A stretch of 64,000 bases of DNA from Takakia lepidozioides (Eukaryota > Streptophyta > Takakiopsida > Takakiales > Takakiaceae), in contig CM060732.1 of NCBI GenBank assembly GCA_030704615.1, forward strand, positions 71,531,053 through 71,595,052, given 5' to 3'. The notes below the pieces were generated by a model, which saw only the letters and a program-made list of their open reading frames with translations, was not told the origin of the DNA and did not search any database. A program made the translations under genes and the position numbers. This document shows positions 22,901-36,265 of this stretch, in pieces; the first letter of the stretch is position 1, and every line of letters starts with the position of its first letter.

Positions 22901-24267
22901 GAACGCTTGGACCAGGGAGTTTCCTTACACTTGTGGTCCGTTGGATGGACATACAAACCATTTGTTTTTCACTTGGCTGGAGTCGGTGGAAAGTTAAATT
23001 TCACCTAGGGCTGATAGATTGAGAATCCTTTCAAGCATTGTTTTGTATAGTCCTTCAATCCCTGTGAGTATCGAGGATATGTAGTGAGATAGACAGGATG
23101 CTAGCACGGAGGCTAGCTAAAAGCACAGCCTTATGGAATGTTTTTAATCAGACGAGGGCATTCATTCATTCTTCATCACTGCAAATTGCAAAATACAAAA
23201 TAGATAAACCTCAGGTCCAATGTGTTAACGTGGTTGCAGGCTTCGAGTTTTGGTGGTTCTAACATAGATCCAACAGCTTGGGAAGACAAAAAATGTCGTG
23301 GTGAATCAAGATTCCCAGCACAGGTTTTTCTCATTTCCTGCGTTGCTGATGCCCATGCCCTTTTGCGGAGGGTTGTGTCGTAATATATACTGTGGCTCAT
23401 CTGAGGGTCCTGAACAAAAGCAGACCTTTCAAAGCTTATTATAGAGGTCTGACAGCAAATGTCATGAGTTGCATTATATATCATGTCCAAGCCAAGCACT
23501 CTACTTTATACTCCTTAGAGGGTGTGCCAGAATGAGGATGAGAATGAGAGGCTGCTTTGAACGACTGGCTTCTAGCAAACAGTGTGCAGTATGTTAGTTC
23601 TATATTAGACTTTAAGGTGTAATTATCAGTTCAGAAGTGTTGAGTGAGTCTGTTGGTGATGGTGCCTGCGAATTCTAAGCCATCTGCTTCATTTGTTAGT
23701 AAGATTGCTTGTTTGCATTGTGGTGGGCAGGTACGAATCCGTATACGTAAACAGTGCAAGCCTTTGGAGGAGGACTCGTTCAGGCCTGTGCTGCATCACT
23801 ATGATGGGCCCAAGTTCCGTCTCCAGCTGTCTGTCCCAGAGGTATCTTCTTACTTTCTATGTTGTAGGTGCTTGGCTGTCTTTGCTCTATTTTGTTTGAC
23901 AAGCTCCTCGGCTTCATGTGGATGTTGGTAAAGTCCCTTGGTAAAGTCCCTTTTTCCTTCTTTTTTTGTCTCTCCCTTCTGGGTGGGCTCAATCCCAGAG
24001 CCATCTCACAGAGGGTGTGCTGCTGCCACTGCTGGCAGGGAATGGTCAATTGTAGCCATCTGGGTGTGCATGTAATGAATTATCTCTCTTGGTTGGGATA
24101 GAACTATGCAGTTTGATTAGGGTTTAGGGAAACTTAATTTGCCGAGGTTTGCCAGAAATTTGCATGTTATTTTGTGAAAATTGGTACTGAGGCCTACGGC
24201 TGATTCGTTTGTGTCCATACAGACACTGGAGCTGTTGGATCTTTTCGCAGAGAATGGTCCTCCCTAA
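19964..24267 (+). CDS. DCD-domain (Development and Cell Death) protein, B2/NRP-like
   Basis: Coding exons: 19964-19998, 20868-21451 (acceptor at 20853 also possible), 22729-22829, 23240-23323, 23731-23841 and 24223-24267. The last four introns have GT-AG ends and phases that fit exactly. The product is about 319 residues; the short first exon (MDQLQSFFNIP) is the least certain. The C-terminal half is a full DCD domain: LGGYIFVCNNDTMQEDLKRQ, then GLPQRYRDSVRAIQPG, LFLYNYTTHQLHGIFE, ASSFGGSNIDPTAWEDK, FPAQVRIRIRKQCKPL, and the end FRLQLSVPETLELLDLF. The N-terminal half is Ser/Gln/Pro-rich and probably disordered. DCD proteins are plant-specific and linked to stress, hormone response and programmed cell death; the molecular activity is not visible here. 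The frame is intact, so it is probably a live host gene. Confidence 0.88.
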
Positions 24268-25810
24268 AGATAATGGCTTTAACTTTGTTGTCGGTGCTTG
24301 CCGCCGGGGGCATTACTGCTGGAGGTGTGTTTCCTTCTGGGAGTTTCACTTTGTAGGAACTGAAGGTTTTCATACAGTTTATTTATAAATGGGTAGGACG
24401 GAAAGAAAGTACAAGGGCGCACTTTAACCAGCCTTTTTAGAGAAGCTATGACAAGGTGAAGGAAGTTACCAAGAGGAAGGGGTGGACTGAATAGAAAGAG
24501 AGTCAGTCCTATGGCCCTTTATGGCCCTTGCTCTCCCAAGGTTGCCTCACATCCTCTCTTTGGTTGTAGAACAGACCATTAGCTAAGAGGGGTCCTGCTG
24601 CTAAATTTCTGCAGATCTCCATTTTGATCAGGTAAGCTTCTTATTCAAGACAAGAAAAGTCTATCTGTTTTGTATAAAATCCCATCTAAAAGGGAGGAGA
24701 ATAGTACTGGCAGACTCCACAAGTTGTAGTTTTGATGAATAGTGTCTGCTGGAGCATTTATGGAAACTACCCACCATTTTAGAGGTAGAGACAGATTGAA
24801 ACCGATTGGCTTGTTGCTGATACCATCCTGTGCATCCCTCAAAGCAGAGGGGGTGTGCACCACCATTGACAAAAGTGTCATGTTCATAATAAAAATAATG
24901 TTGAATGATCCACTTGTTTGGTGCCATATTGCCCATATGCTTGTAGATTGCATTACTGAGTAAATTCGCTTCTTTATTGAAATCCCAGCACCCTCTTTTC
25001 AACAGACGTTCGGCTTTGTTGGTAAAAAGGGGGGGTGGGGGGGTTTATCGATTGTTTGTACAGGCTAACCTTCAGTCCAAGTATAGTTTCTATATACTCA
25101 CATATAAGTCCTTATAGTTTATACACTCAGTTGCTTGTCTTTTTCGTGTGTGTGACTAATAAGTATTCATCTGTCTCTCTGTTGTTCTTTCCAAGGTTTG
25201 TCATCTGGTTCTTGTTATTGCAATTATTAGACTTCCTCCATTCTGTGCGTACTTAGTTCTTTACTCGCTGCGTTAGTTATTGTCTTCGTGCAGACTTTAG
25301 TGTACAGTTGTGAGCAGCTTTAACATGCTATCATGTTGACATACATGATAGCAGTTGTGCATTGAAGAGATTGACGACATTACATATTCATCTGTCATGG
25401 ACACTGTTCTGTGTCTACTGTTCGTCGTCTTAAATGCAACTTCGCCTAAAAATAGTACTATTGTTGCTACTTTCTGCAAGTATTACAAGTACTGCCATTT
25501 TGCTTATGCAAAACTCACTAGACTAAATATTATTATACAAAGATACAAAGAATAGCCTCAATGTTAAAATTGAATTGTTTTGCCATCAATATTTTTCCCT
25601 TCAATAATTGTCAATTGAGAAGGATCCTCGATCGTTAGGTAAATGGAATTTTAGTACTTTGTCCGAAACCCTAGCTACGAATCCGCTCAGTGGCGTGATG
25701 CTGCGGTGTAGTAGAACACTCCCACCTCCAGAGTCCCTCTCTGTTGTGAACATCGTCTACTACGTGGGGAATTTTCTCACTTCCTCCATCACGAGTCTCT
25801 CTTTACTTTC
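24268..25810. other. Intergenic space between convergent host genes
   Basis: It holds the 3' end of the DCD gene (stop at 24267) and, from the right, the 3' end of the small heat-shock gene (stop at 25811). I see no gene or repeat of note apart from a G-run near 25029-25042. Confidence 0.5.
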
Positions 25811-27064
25811 TCACTCTACTGCCACTTCGATGGGAGTTGTCTTTGGGTTCTGCTTGACTTTGGGCATCACCACATTTAGCACGCCATGTTTTATCTCCGC
25901 TTTGATTTGATCCACCAGGACGTGATCGGGGAGAGTCATTCGAGTGTTGTAACTCCCATAACTCCGGCGGCGAACCCATTTCTCATTATCGCTCTTGTCG
26001 GCGGTATGCTCGCCGCTGATGACTAGGGTTCCATCGTCCACAGTTACTTTCACCTGCACAAATTTCATATCGATATTCAAACAGAGTTGATGTCGCGTCC
26101 ATGGCAAAGATTGCCATCGTGTGCAACTGTTGGATTGCTAACTAGTTCGCAGAAGTGATACAAGATGCAGAACCGATCAAGAATGCGTTCTGTCAGAGTG
26201 CCATTAGTCATTTGACCTTCCCTTGGACATTGTACTCCACCATCTAAATGTTAAATAATTACCTTCCATGTATAAGTACACGAATTCTATCTGTGCACTA
26301 TTTTTCAGCAGCTGACGAGATGTATAGCTTTCCCAGAGTTATACCTCCTCCTTGGTAAGGCCCGGCATGTCCACCCTCAGTCTGAAGGCTTCTTCATCCT
26401 CCACGACGTCCCAAGGCGTGCGCCAAGCCGAAGGTGTGGTCTTCTGTGTGGCGCGTGATGGAGTGGAATAGAAAGAATCGTCAAAGAAACGGTCGACCGC
26501 GTTCATCATCTGCGGAAGACTCCTCGAGGAAAAGAAAGGATCCCACAGATCTAACAGCCAAGTCACATTGTTCCCGGAAAGAAAAAGGTCAGTTGTGTCC
26601 ATGTCAAATATTGCAAGCATTTCTTTGTCAACAGACATAGTGAGCATGTAACGTCCATAGAAAGGAAAGCAGTAGAACAGAATTCGCTTTATGTTCTCGT
26701 TTAAGCCCTCCAGTCTACAAAGAATTAGTTCCTACTCTTTCAAGAAAAACGAAGTGAAATTCACAAACATACCAAGAAAGCTCCTCATCGGTTCGCCCTC
26801 AGGTCTAGCTCTTCCAAACCTTCCCCTTGAGCGATTCACGGGCACATCGGATTTACTCTGATCAATGCTACTGTCTGAGTCTTCAGGAACAGTCTCCCGC
26901 GCAGCAGAGGTCGCCAATGGACGCTGGAACTCCTTCGGACGAAGAGCGCTAAAATACTTTCCATTTCCTGTAAAATTCTCTTTCAGGCTGACGAGGGAGG
27001 CCTTCCGAGATGAAAGCTTAGCTGCGGCAGTGCGAGTGGCCATCACAGAGGAAACTGCGAGCAT
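25811..27064 (-). CDS. Organelle-targeted small heat-shock protein (alpha-crystallin family)
   Basis: Exons on the - strand are 27064-26773, 26550-26345 and 26053-25811, giving about 246 residues with GT-AG introns of 222 and 291 bases. The first ~75 residues are rich in Ser, Ala, Arg and Lys and poor in acidic residues, like an organelle transit peptide (RPLATSAARE near its end). The middle has FLDLWDPFFSSRSLPQMM, close to plant organelle sHSPs. The alpha-crystallin domain runs from SAWRTPWDVVEDEEAFRL through VDMPGLTKEE and VTVDDGTLVISGEH to HGVLNVVMPKVK, with the GVL motif. It ends PIEVAVE, an I-x-V type tail that normally binds the neighbouring subunit. The Met-rich segment typical of chloroplast HSP21 is missing, so mitochondrial targeting is slightly favoured. 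It acts as an ATP-independent holdase chaperone. I took the first ATG in frame at 27064. Confidence 0.88.
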
Positions 27065-28200
27065 CAAAGCAGGAGTTCACTATGTCAGTTCCTCTCCTTC
27101 TGGCGGCAAGGTCACAAGGCAATGCGAGAAGACAACTAGAGAGTGTGAAAGATTGTGAGAAGCAAGTACCCCCAGTCAGAGGAAGTGCCAGACAAGATTC
27201 TTTCATCGTCAGAATAAAATCCACCGCAACGTCAGAGCAGTCTAACAAGAAACATATTGCATGTAAAAGCCAGAGAAGCAATGACTCTATCAGGGAACAG
27301 AGATGAGTAAATTTCTTAAACCCAAAACCCTTGTGGGGTAACCCAGACTGCTTCTACAAGGCTGCTGGACGGCCTTGCACAAACTCTCAAATAGAACCGA
27401 GGTACCGGTCACACTCAAGCAAGCCTTATACTTCAACCAAACATGGTGAATGCCAGGGAAAGCACAGAGAGGGACGAGAATATCTTCCCACATGTCACAA
27501 CTACCAAAGAGAGAGAAAAGGCTGGAATTAACTACTAGAAAATAACCCGGAGAAACTGCGAAACCAAGAGCGCTCACCTCAAGTATCAGCGGGGACGAAA
27601 GATGACACCAAGAGGATAATTTTGAAAACGTAGCAGCAGGTGAGACAGCGGCACTTCAAATGCGAGATGGAGCGTAGAGCTGAACGGTGAAGACATCGCA
27701 GTAGCACAGTCTGTTTTAAGACGAGCAGATGCTGTGGAAGCTTCCAGAGCGCTCTACAGCGGAGCTTCTAGACTCTACTAGTTGTTGTGCACGACGAGGG
27801 AGACGACCACCCTTCCTTTTCTTAAACCCCCTTTAACATTTGGCACCTGTTACGTGTCACCACATATGTTGTGTGTATTGAATTAGAGTTTATGAGACGT
27901 CGATTACCTCATATCTAACGACCCAGATATGTGCTGACGGTCCAGATGAAGATACGTCACGCGGCATATTTCTATTGGCCCTTTCCTGTACATTTATGAT
28001 ATGCAAATTACAATGAGGCTTATTTTTTCAACTCTTTTTTGTCGGGAAAGGGGAAAAGACCCCACTGAAATGCAGGAAACTGAATGATCTTACTAGTAAG
28101 TTATGATACTCATTATTCTAATTTTTCCCTTCAATAATTTCAATAAAATTAGCAGGGCCACTGTCCCCTGTTCAGGTAATATATATATAGGCAAGTGATA
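27065..28200. other. Upstream region of the sHSP gene
   Basis: Apart from the promoter-like sites listed separately I see no coding signal. Composition is mixed up to about 27800 and AT-rich from there to 28200. Confidence 0.4.
27712..27773 (-). promoter_or_regulatory. Heat-shock-element-like promoter of the sHSP gene
   Basis: GAAGCTTC at 27737-27744 is a perfect inverted GAA/TTC pair with two-base spacing, the core of a heat-shock element. A second partial unit, CTTCTAGAC, lies at 27765-27773. A TATA-like CTTAAAAC (- strand) sits near 27713-27720. They lie 650-700 bases upstream of the start codon, so a long leader or a 5' UTR intron is implied. Confidence 0.5.
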
Positions 28201-28204
28201 TATG

Positions 28205-28375
28205 AGGCCCGGGAGTTGAATGCTCCCTCAGCGGGCCTGCCTGCGTGGCCCCACCCCAACCCTCCGTCCTCCCCCCCCCCCCAAAGCCGCGGCCCGTGGT
28301 CGCCGCGCTAGGCGACCCCCTCCCGCTCCACCCGCCGCCGCCGCCCCCGCGCCGGGTCCACGGCTCGCGAAAGTA
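28205..28375. other. GC-rich block ahead of MULE gene A
   Basis: A sharp island of C/G-rich sequence, including a run of 12 C (about 28270-28281), stands in AT-rich DNA upstream of MULE gene A. A block of similar composition lies at 54179-54330, ahead of MULE gene B. It may be a terminal region or promoter of the element; I could not align the two as terminal inverted repeats. Confidence 0.35.
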
Positions 28376-28800
28376 CTGTCAGACATTGAACTCCGTGCGA
28401 CTGTATTTCACGCATCATCATGCATGCCCCCATGAATGCATGTGCATTAATCGCATCATGACTTTGTTATCATACAGTCGTGTATGTGTTCACATGCCTC
28501 CTCATACAGTCATATTGGAAACCTGCCATTTGAAATTTGAACCAGCCCTAGAGCATAGAGACACATCTTGGAGACCATGAACATTCAAATTCAAAATTTG
28601 AAAGAGCATTGGTTGTACCTGCAATACGAATGGACGTCATTTAGCGGATGTTTGTTTTCATCCAGATGATTGACCACCTGTCCCCAGCGTCTTCGTCCCC
28701 TCATTCTCTGTCTCCGAAATTGGGGACTCGCCAGTGTGTCACGATTTTTCACACAGTGCGTTGTGCTTCCTGTGTGTGCTTCGACTTGCTTCCCGAGAGA

Positions 28801-30177
28801 CATGTCTGGAAATGAGAGAACTGAAGAGTTTCTCCCTCCTGCTGTAACCCATGTTAAGCTTATGTCCATTCTTCGAAGCCAGGTGCAGTCTCCGGCCCCA
28901 AGTGCTTATGATCACACAGTGTTACAATGGCGTCACCAATGGCATGGAATCCCTGACGGAAAGGACAATGTTGAAGTGGCCTACATTCCATGGAGTCGTG
29001 TCAATGATTTCATCACTGGGGAGTCATCCCGTGCCGATGGACCGTGCACTTTCCACAAACATCGCCAAAGAGGTTGTGCACATGGATCCCTCCTTGCTCC
29101 ACGCACCAACAGCGCCATTAGTATTACAAGGTACAACATCAAAGGAAACAGTTAAAGGACTGATTTGGGGGAAACACTTTTGAGTGGACTGTGAAGGGTA
29201 TTGCTATTGTGGTGTTGACGATGTTGTTGAAGGAGGTGAAGCACAACCTAGAGAAAAACGTATACAATCATGTTTATCACCTTGTTCACATTTCCCTTAC
29301 ACGATTCAGGGTTGGCTGCACGTCCCTTTCACAAACCTGCATCTCACAACCTGGTATTCGAATGCAAGCATGCATTTCTGCCCTTACAAATTTGCTGGAA
29401 GTATTGTTTCCTCACACTGTTTCTAGTAACAGTCATGTGTAGGGTCCAACGAGTGTTTTTGGCAACAATTTCCTCACTCAGTGCATTCATGGATGGCTGC
29501 ACGACCCAGTGATAAATCTACATCTAAGAACATGGGGTTCTCATACAACTATACATCAATTTTTATTGTACTTTGATACGAGTACTGTTTTCCTCAAGTG
29601 TTTAGGGTAACAGTCATGTTTACGTTTGAAGCATTGTTTGGAGTTGGTTGTTTCTTGTGTCTATATACGGTACCACTAACCGAGTTCCATGGCGCCCCCT
29701 TCTTCCACGAGGTTCATGCGGTCCCCCTTGAATTATATCAATAATGCAATGTGTTTTATGTTGTAGGTACCACAGGTCATTCGGGCCAAAGGATAAAACA
29801 TGTATCGTCTTGGAGGTTACATCCGCCATGGCAGCCAAGAAGTGGAAACCACGTCCTCCGAAGAAAAAGGGGAGAAAGGCAAGAGTGGTCACATCCGCCA
29901 AGGAGCAAAAACCAAAAGTGTCCAGGACGTCCAAAACAAAATGTAGTGAAGGCAGGGCAGTTGCAGGGGTGAGTGGACCAAAAACGGCAGATCCTGCTCT
30001 ATGAAAGTCCAGGACCAAAAACCAATTTTGATGATACTATCCCAAAATATTTTTTTAGTGATAGATAATGGTATACTGAACATATTTAGTAAAGAGTCCT
30101 ATCCCAAATATTAAAGATATAATTCATTAAATATTTTAGTCTATTATTTAGAGAAATTATGAAAAACTAAAAATTAG

Positions 30178-30236
<59 letters not shown>

Positions 30237-32459
30237 CACCTAGCCATTGAAGATTATAGGTTTTTATACTTCTAAAAAAAAATGACACCCAAAATCCAAA
30301 AAACAAGATGAGCTATGGACTTTTCATAAAACGCCTATTGTTTTACATATATTAGTCCATATGAGTCAAATGACAAATGACTTTGCCACTTCAAATCCAT
30401 ACCTATGATATGGACCAAAATGGCCACTTTATGTCCAAATTTCAATGGAATTCACTAATGGCACATAGGAGAACTTGAGTCCATTGTAATTTCATTCATT
30501 GCGGTAACAGTCCACAATGACGATGTTCAAAAGTCCATAGCGGAGTCATTTCTTATCGGATTCATGATTGGAGCGTTGTTATGGGTGTGTATAGAAGCTA
30601 GGAATCCAATAACATATATATTTTCTGGTTTTAATGAGTTAATTCAATTTCAATTGATGACACCATCAATTGCAGTCATCTAAAACTGTACTGATAACGT
30701 CCATTTTGGTCCAGTCAACCCTGCATTCACCCGGCATCAAGAGGGGATGTGTATGTCGATTTGCAGTGAAGCAATGCTATTTGAACCCTGACATTGCAGA
30801 GGTCGTCTACTACGGGAAGAGACACATTAATCGGGATGGAGACATATGCCATGGGCCAGCACATGTTTCCGGTCGGGTTGCTTTAGCCCCCCACATCAGC
30901 GAAAAAATGAAATCATGGGTATTGCATAACTTGTGCCTCGGACTAAGCATTAACAAAATCATGGCGAAGCACATGCAGCGGATGAAGGAGACTATGGAAA
31001 GTGGGTTGGAGGCAGATCATGACACATTCCTCCTGTCCTGGGACATTCGCAACATTGCCAACAAGTGTGATGAGGAAACATTTAAAAAACACCCAAATGA
31101 TGCTCGTAGTGTGCGGATGTGGGTGGAAGCAAACCCTGAAAGTGTTTTCTACTACCAGGAAAAGTCCAACCACCCTGCCTGGTCTTCTAATAACCGAAAA
31201 CTCGACCTTCCATTTGTCTTGGGCATACAGACACAATGGGAGAAAAAATAGATGGTGATTCACGGTCATTCTCGAATTGTGGCATGCGATGCAACATTCG
31301 GGACAAACGAGAAAAATGCGTGTTCCATGTTCACGAACTGTCTGCCCACATTCCACAAACTATTATGTACATGAACAGAACTCGTAACCCCCTCCTTCCT
31401 CTATATTCCTAATGTTTTATGGTGCATGCTTGTGATTGTAGTATCTTTTGTACACCATGATGGTGTTTGATGAGTGGCTGAATGGTATTCCAGTCACATA
31501 CATAATCACGGCCAGGTGCAAAGCCACTGATCTGCGACCTTGGATGGAGGCACTAAATGGAGAAATGAAAGCCTGCAAGGCCGATTGGCGACCCAATGCC
31601 TTCATTGTGGACGACGCGGATGCGGAAATCGCTGCTATCAGGTAACTCCACCAAAGACATTGTTGTAGCTCTTACATGGGTTTAGTATACACATGTGTTA
31701 TAGTCATTCAATCTCACAGGAAACAGCTCTGTGTGGGGGGATTATGCAATTTACTTGTGCTTGTGGCATGTTCGGCGAGCCTGGCAAAAGAATGTGGTCT
31801 CCAAGATCCGAGATGCAGAAGTTCGTGCCGCTGTGTTACAGGATCTTGCAAACTTGATCATGTACGACAGAAAAGGCACGTCCGGGGATGTAGGTGAGGC
31901 ATGGGCAGTATACCAAATCATCTCCTTGCGGGAGAAGTACCCTAACGAGACTGTATTCTACGACTACATGGACACCGAGTGGCTTCCGAAAGCCAAAATG
32001 TGGATGAAATGTTCTAGAAACATTCCCCATGCCTCTCAAGATACTAATGCTGCCATTGAAGCTTATCATGGGAACCTTAAAGCGCAATTGAAGTGCACCA
32101 AAAATGTCTTGACTAGCAGGAGGGTGGATTGGCTCATCTCTGAACTCACTGGTGATGTCCTAACCCATTACTAGTACACGTCTCATGCAAAAGCATATGG
32201 ATTTGTCCGAAACAAACGGCTGGAGGGGTTTGTGTGCAGTTCTATATTGCTTGCCAAGCACATTCCAGATGCCAACGTCCGGCTGCCACATATCCCCGGT
32301 GGCCCCGCAACAGTTCAATGCCCCCGTGATTTGGGTACGACATTCACAATCCACAAACCCGAATCACAGTGGGCTTCCTGTGATTGCCCTTGGGCCCAAA
32401 AGGGCAATTTGTGCGCACACCAGGTGAAGGTTTTGAAGATGATCCACCCTCATCTCTAG
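28801..32459 (+). pseudogene. MULE transposase A (Mutator-like, SWIM finger)
   Basis: Likely exons: about 28801-29130, 29767-29970, 30676-31350, 31443-31642 and 31720-32459. The N-terminal exon carries VAYIPWSRVNDFITGE, shared with copy B. A basic linker follows, then the DDE core: first Asp in RIVACDATFGTN (about 31288), second in FIVDDADAEIAAI (about 31610), the MULE-typical CLWHVRRAW (about 31757-31783) and Glu in NAAIEAYHG (about 32058). The C-terminus has a SWIM finger CDCPWAQKGNLCAH (CxCx8CxH, 32379-32420), common in plant MULE and FAR1 proteins. In-frame TAG codons near 31249 and 32172, plus a frame mismatch at the 31642/31720 junction, make it a probable pseudogene. It would excise and reinsert MULE elements in the nucleus. 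Terminal inverted repeats were not identified. Confidence 0.85.
30182..30235. repeat. (TA)n microsatellite
   Basis: An uninterrupted TA dinucleotide run of about 53 bases in the third intron-like gap of MULE gene A. Confidence 0.95.
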
Positions 32460-32589
32460 GATGGGCTGATTGCAAAGTTTTGTGGAACTCTCATGGGCAC
32501 ATGTAAAGGTGGCCAAAAACAATTGAACACACATCCAAATTGATCTCCTCCAAAAAAATTTGAGATTTTTGATAAATGGAAAAATTGAG

Positions 32590-33258
32590 CTTTACCTCAA
32601 AAATTGTGTTATCTTCCTAATTCCTCAATTGAGTGAATTTGTCCCTTATTTGTAAGACCTCCAAAACAATTTCTTTACAATGTTCAATAGACATTGCATT
32701 ATCTTGCTCAAAACTTACTTTATCAAATAAGAATGTGGCAACGTGATCATCAACAAATTCCACCTTCATGTGTAAGAGTTGATTTTCTTGTTACAAAATC
32801 TCACTATCCAGTAATGATTTCTCCTTCTCCATTGTTGTTCTATCTGACTTTGCTTTCAAGGTCAAAATCTCACTCTGAAAATGCTCCTCATTTATTTGCC
32901 ACAAAGCTTCGGCTTCAAAATCTTTAGCCCGGATCTCTTCTAAATTTGTCGTTTGAGCCAAATTCAATTGAACAACCAAATCTTGATTCCTTCCCTTCAA
33001 GTCTTTGAGTTTGGCCTTCGAATGCAAAATATCATGTTTTGAATAACACATTTGATGTACTAGATCTATTTCAAGTGATGTCATATGGGAATTTGACTCC
33101 ACATACTGCAAAAGATTTGAGTTTTTCTCTTGCAACCTATTTATTTCATTACGATGAACAAAATTCTCGTCTGGAATTTTCTGAATCACATTGTGAAAGT
33201 TCAAATAACAATTATAAATATATGCTGCCCTAGGGGTTGTAGGGAAAAATTCCTTCAT
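32590..33258 (-). CDS. Coiled-coil protein, unknown function
   Basis: On the - strand an open frame of about 155 residues is rich in Leu, Glu, Lys, Gln and Asn in heptad-like order (for example NEINRLQEKNSNLLQYV and AKLKDLKGRNQDLVVQL), so a long coiled coil is likely. After one stop (near 32791) the same frame continues with QENQLLHMKVEFVDDH to about 32590, suggesting a decayed longer gene. It faces MULE gene A tail to tail, about 130 bases away. I do not recognise the family. It could be a second gene of the same transposon or an unrelated remnant. Confidence 0.4.
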
Positions 33259-34722
33259 CTCAAATTGGTATGTAGTTGCTTAACATCTAAGAAAGTTGAA
33301 AAATTGAAAAAACAGCTTTAAAAACAAAATCAATAACACAAAACTTCACATACTATAATTTTAATCGAATTGAAAACACTCATCCCATATCACTTTCTTC
33401 ATAATTCTCCCCGGTAGCGAGCCAAATGTTGAATAGCTTATGCAATTCCACCACCATCGAGAAAATGATGCAGAGACAACTTAACTTATAATGTTCATAA
33501 CGTATAACATTCCAGACAAGAACTATGTACAAAGATGACGCAGATGCATTACCTTGTGGAGGAAGGGTGCTCACCTCCTCATTCCTACGTTAAACAACAC
33601 TTCAGATGGCCAAGGACTCGCAGGAGACCAATCCATGTTTCTACACCAACAAAGTCAATGATAAGCTAAAGTGGACGCCATAGAATCTACCAAACTCATC
33701 CCAACCCTAAAATAGAAAACAACAAATTGTGATTTGAAGTTCTAATCTGTGTGATTTAAGCATGTTACAATGGAAGGCTGAATATCGTAAATGTATTTTA
33801 ATTGTGATGCAGTGGAAGTTTAGGCCATGATGGTTTTGATGTGACTATGACCAGACTATGATTAGGGTGGCTAGAGTGGAGAGTAGAAAACCAACCCAGC
33901 CAACATGAAGTGGAGTAATTTGCAATTGGAGTGTATCTGTTTTATTTTTGAATGAATGTATGAATGTTTGCTTTACAAGTGAGAAGGAAATCTGAATGTA
34001 TGCGTGGTCTATTGTGATCAATTAGGATTCAGACGATTGCACATTGATTTGTATGATTCAGTCACTTGAATATATATATTATCTAGTGACAACCTTCTTC
34101 CTTGTTGTTCTCCCCGCGTTCAATCTTGATCCACTTTGACAGTCTATGTTATTAATCAATTGATTATACAGAAGAGAAACAAACTAACATCCATACAACT
34201 TCATAACATCAAAACACAATTGAAACACAACATACACGTCCATAGAATACACATTGTCACATTCAACTGAACACAATAAACTTTGCATCAAATCCAAATC
34301 TCTACTCAATTATAATTAAATTGCTCACCAACACTAATATAAAATACCCAAAAGTCATGATTCGAATAGAGTCATCAAGATCCGATGAAAGGGAAAATAA
34401 CCGATATTGATGGTTCTAATAAATTGTAACCTCTACAGCCTTATTCACACTATCATATGTCTACGCAAATATCTATTGGACTCCAAAGGCCATAAAATGG
34501 TCACAATGTCAAAATTTAAAGTCCCCAAGATTTCCGGATATTTCTACACCAAAACCACACACTCCCACTTTGAAGGTTTTGGAGGTACTTTAGGTCTTGG
34601 GCGTTGCTCCACGGAATCTCTATTTGCTCGAGAGAGATAGGTGAGTTCAATGCACCAATGTCGGAGAGTTCGAGAGACTGAACAAGTGCATTTTTGAATT
34701 TAAAACGGCCGTCTACAAACCT
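33259..34722. other. AT-rich stretch without recognised genes
   Basis: Between the coiled-coil ORF and the copia LTR no open frame shows a known motif. Confidence 0.4.
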
Positions 34723-35010
34723 TGTTGACAGAGTTTATAACTCTACGCACATCTACAATTAAGATTCCAAAGCCAGAGTCCTACAATCTGTGTAGCCAGA
34801 CATAAGAGAGAGAAATAGTAAGTGAGAGACAAACAAGACGACAGTTCTTGATGCTTGAAAAACAAGATACATGATAGTCACGCTGTTCACGTCTATTTGT
34901 ATTTTCTCCAGTAACGAGCAATCAACATCAATTTGACCAGCTGTCACTAATTCAAAATCAAACTACACGTGATGACGGTGTGCACGGATGTAAATCGTTG
35001 CAATCCTACA
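34723..35010 (-). repeat. Copia 3' LTR
   Basis: 288 bases with TG...CA ends. It differs from the 53215-53500 copy at scattered sites (roughly one to two dozen by eye), so the insertion is not very recent. The purine-rich GAGTGGGAC adjoins it on the - strand. Confidence 0.93.
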
Positions 35011-35639
35011 GTCCCACTCAGACACATAAGCTTCATGCATGAGCCTTAGGGTACTGGCACTATGTCTGCCATGCTCATAAATATGATAAACTTATTAGCT
35101 GGTAGAGCCTTAGTAACACTAGAAGAAAAATGCGGAATAACCACTGGCCCTTTAACCACTACTGTCTTTTTCCACTCTATAAACCACTAATAACCACTTG
35201 CCAGTGGTTAATCCCAATGAAATGCCACAGTGGCATCACAAACAGTGGTTGGAAGTGGTTTCAACCACTCAGTAGTCCACGTGTAATAATTTGTTTTTTA
35301 ATTTATTATTATTTATTTGATAATATATTTTAATTAATAAATATAATATTCCACGTGGACGAGTGCAGTGGTACATTGTGAGTGGTTATAGACACCTCAG
35401 TGATAGGAAGTGGTTGAAACCACTTGCTACTCCACGTGCAATAATTCAAATTTTATTTATGATTTATGAGGAAATATATTTTAATTATTAAATATAATAT
35501 TCCACGTGGACGGGGACAGTGCACGTTGATCTTGAGTGGTTAAAGACACCTCATTGATTTGTACCACTTTGATAGTGGTGGAGAGTGGGTGGTGAAAGAC
35601 ACTGCAGTAATTGGAAAACCACTATTCTAGTGGTTGCTC

Positions 35640-36265
35640 ATGAGTGGTTGCCTACACAACAGTGATTGGTACCACCTTTGTGGTGATACATGAAGTACTT
35701 TAAGTGGTTTATGCAGCTGTGACAAACTTTGAAAAACAGACAAGTATCCAGACCATTATAGGATGATGCTATTGAACAAATGGTTCCAACAATAAACTTT
35801 ATGATGAATCTGAAACATATTCGTCACCCTTTGAATCACTTTCCTCAACTGGAATAACGGTTGGTTGTACAAATGCCGCTTAAATGCAGGTAGCCAACAT
35901 AGCCAAGTCTTCAGTCTCTCATGTTAGCTCTAGAATGTTATGTGGTTAAACACACCTCAGTGATTAGTACCACTTGGATAGTGGTACATAGTGAGTGGTT
36001 AAAGACACCTTAGTGACTGGTACCACTCTTGTGGTGATACATGAAAATGTTTAAGTGGTTTGTGCATCTATGGCAAACTTTAAAAAACATACAAGTGTCC
36101 AAATCATTGTAGGATGATGTTATTGATGGTTCCAAACAATCAACTTTATTCTGAATCTGAATCACAGTATTCATTCTCTGAAGCACTTTCCTCAATTGGA
36201 ACAATGTTTGGTCATACAAAACTAACTTGAAATATGGTAGCCAACCTAGCCAACTCTTCTCCACT
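35640..36265. repeat. Internal direct duplication in the CACTA element
   Basis: Sequence from about 35680 to 35915 (starting GGTGATACATGAA and reaching TAGCCAAC) recurs diverged at about 36030-36255. The unit is about 340 bases and includes AGTGGTT motifs. Confidence 0.7.
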
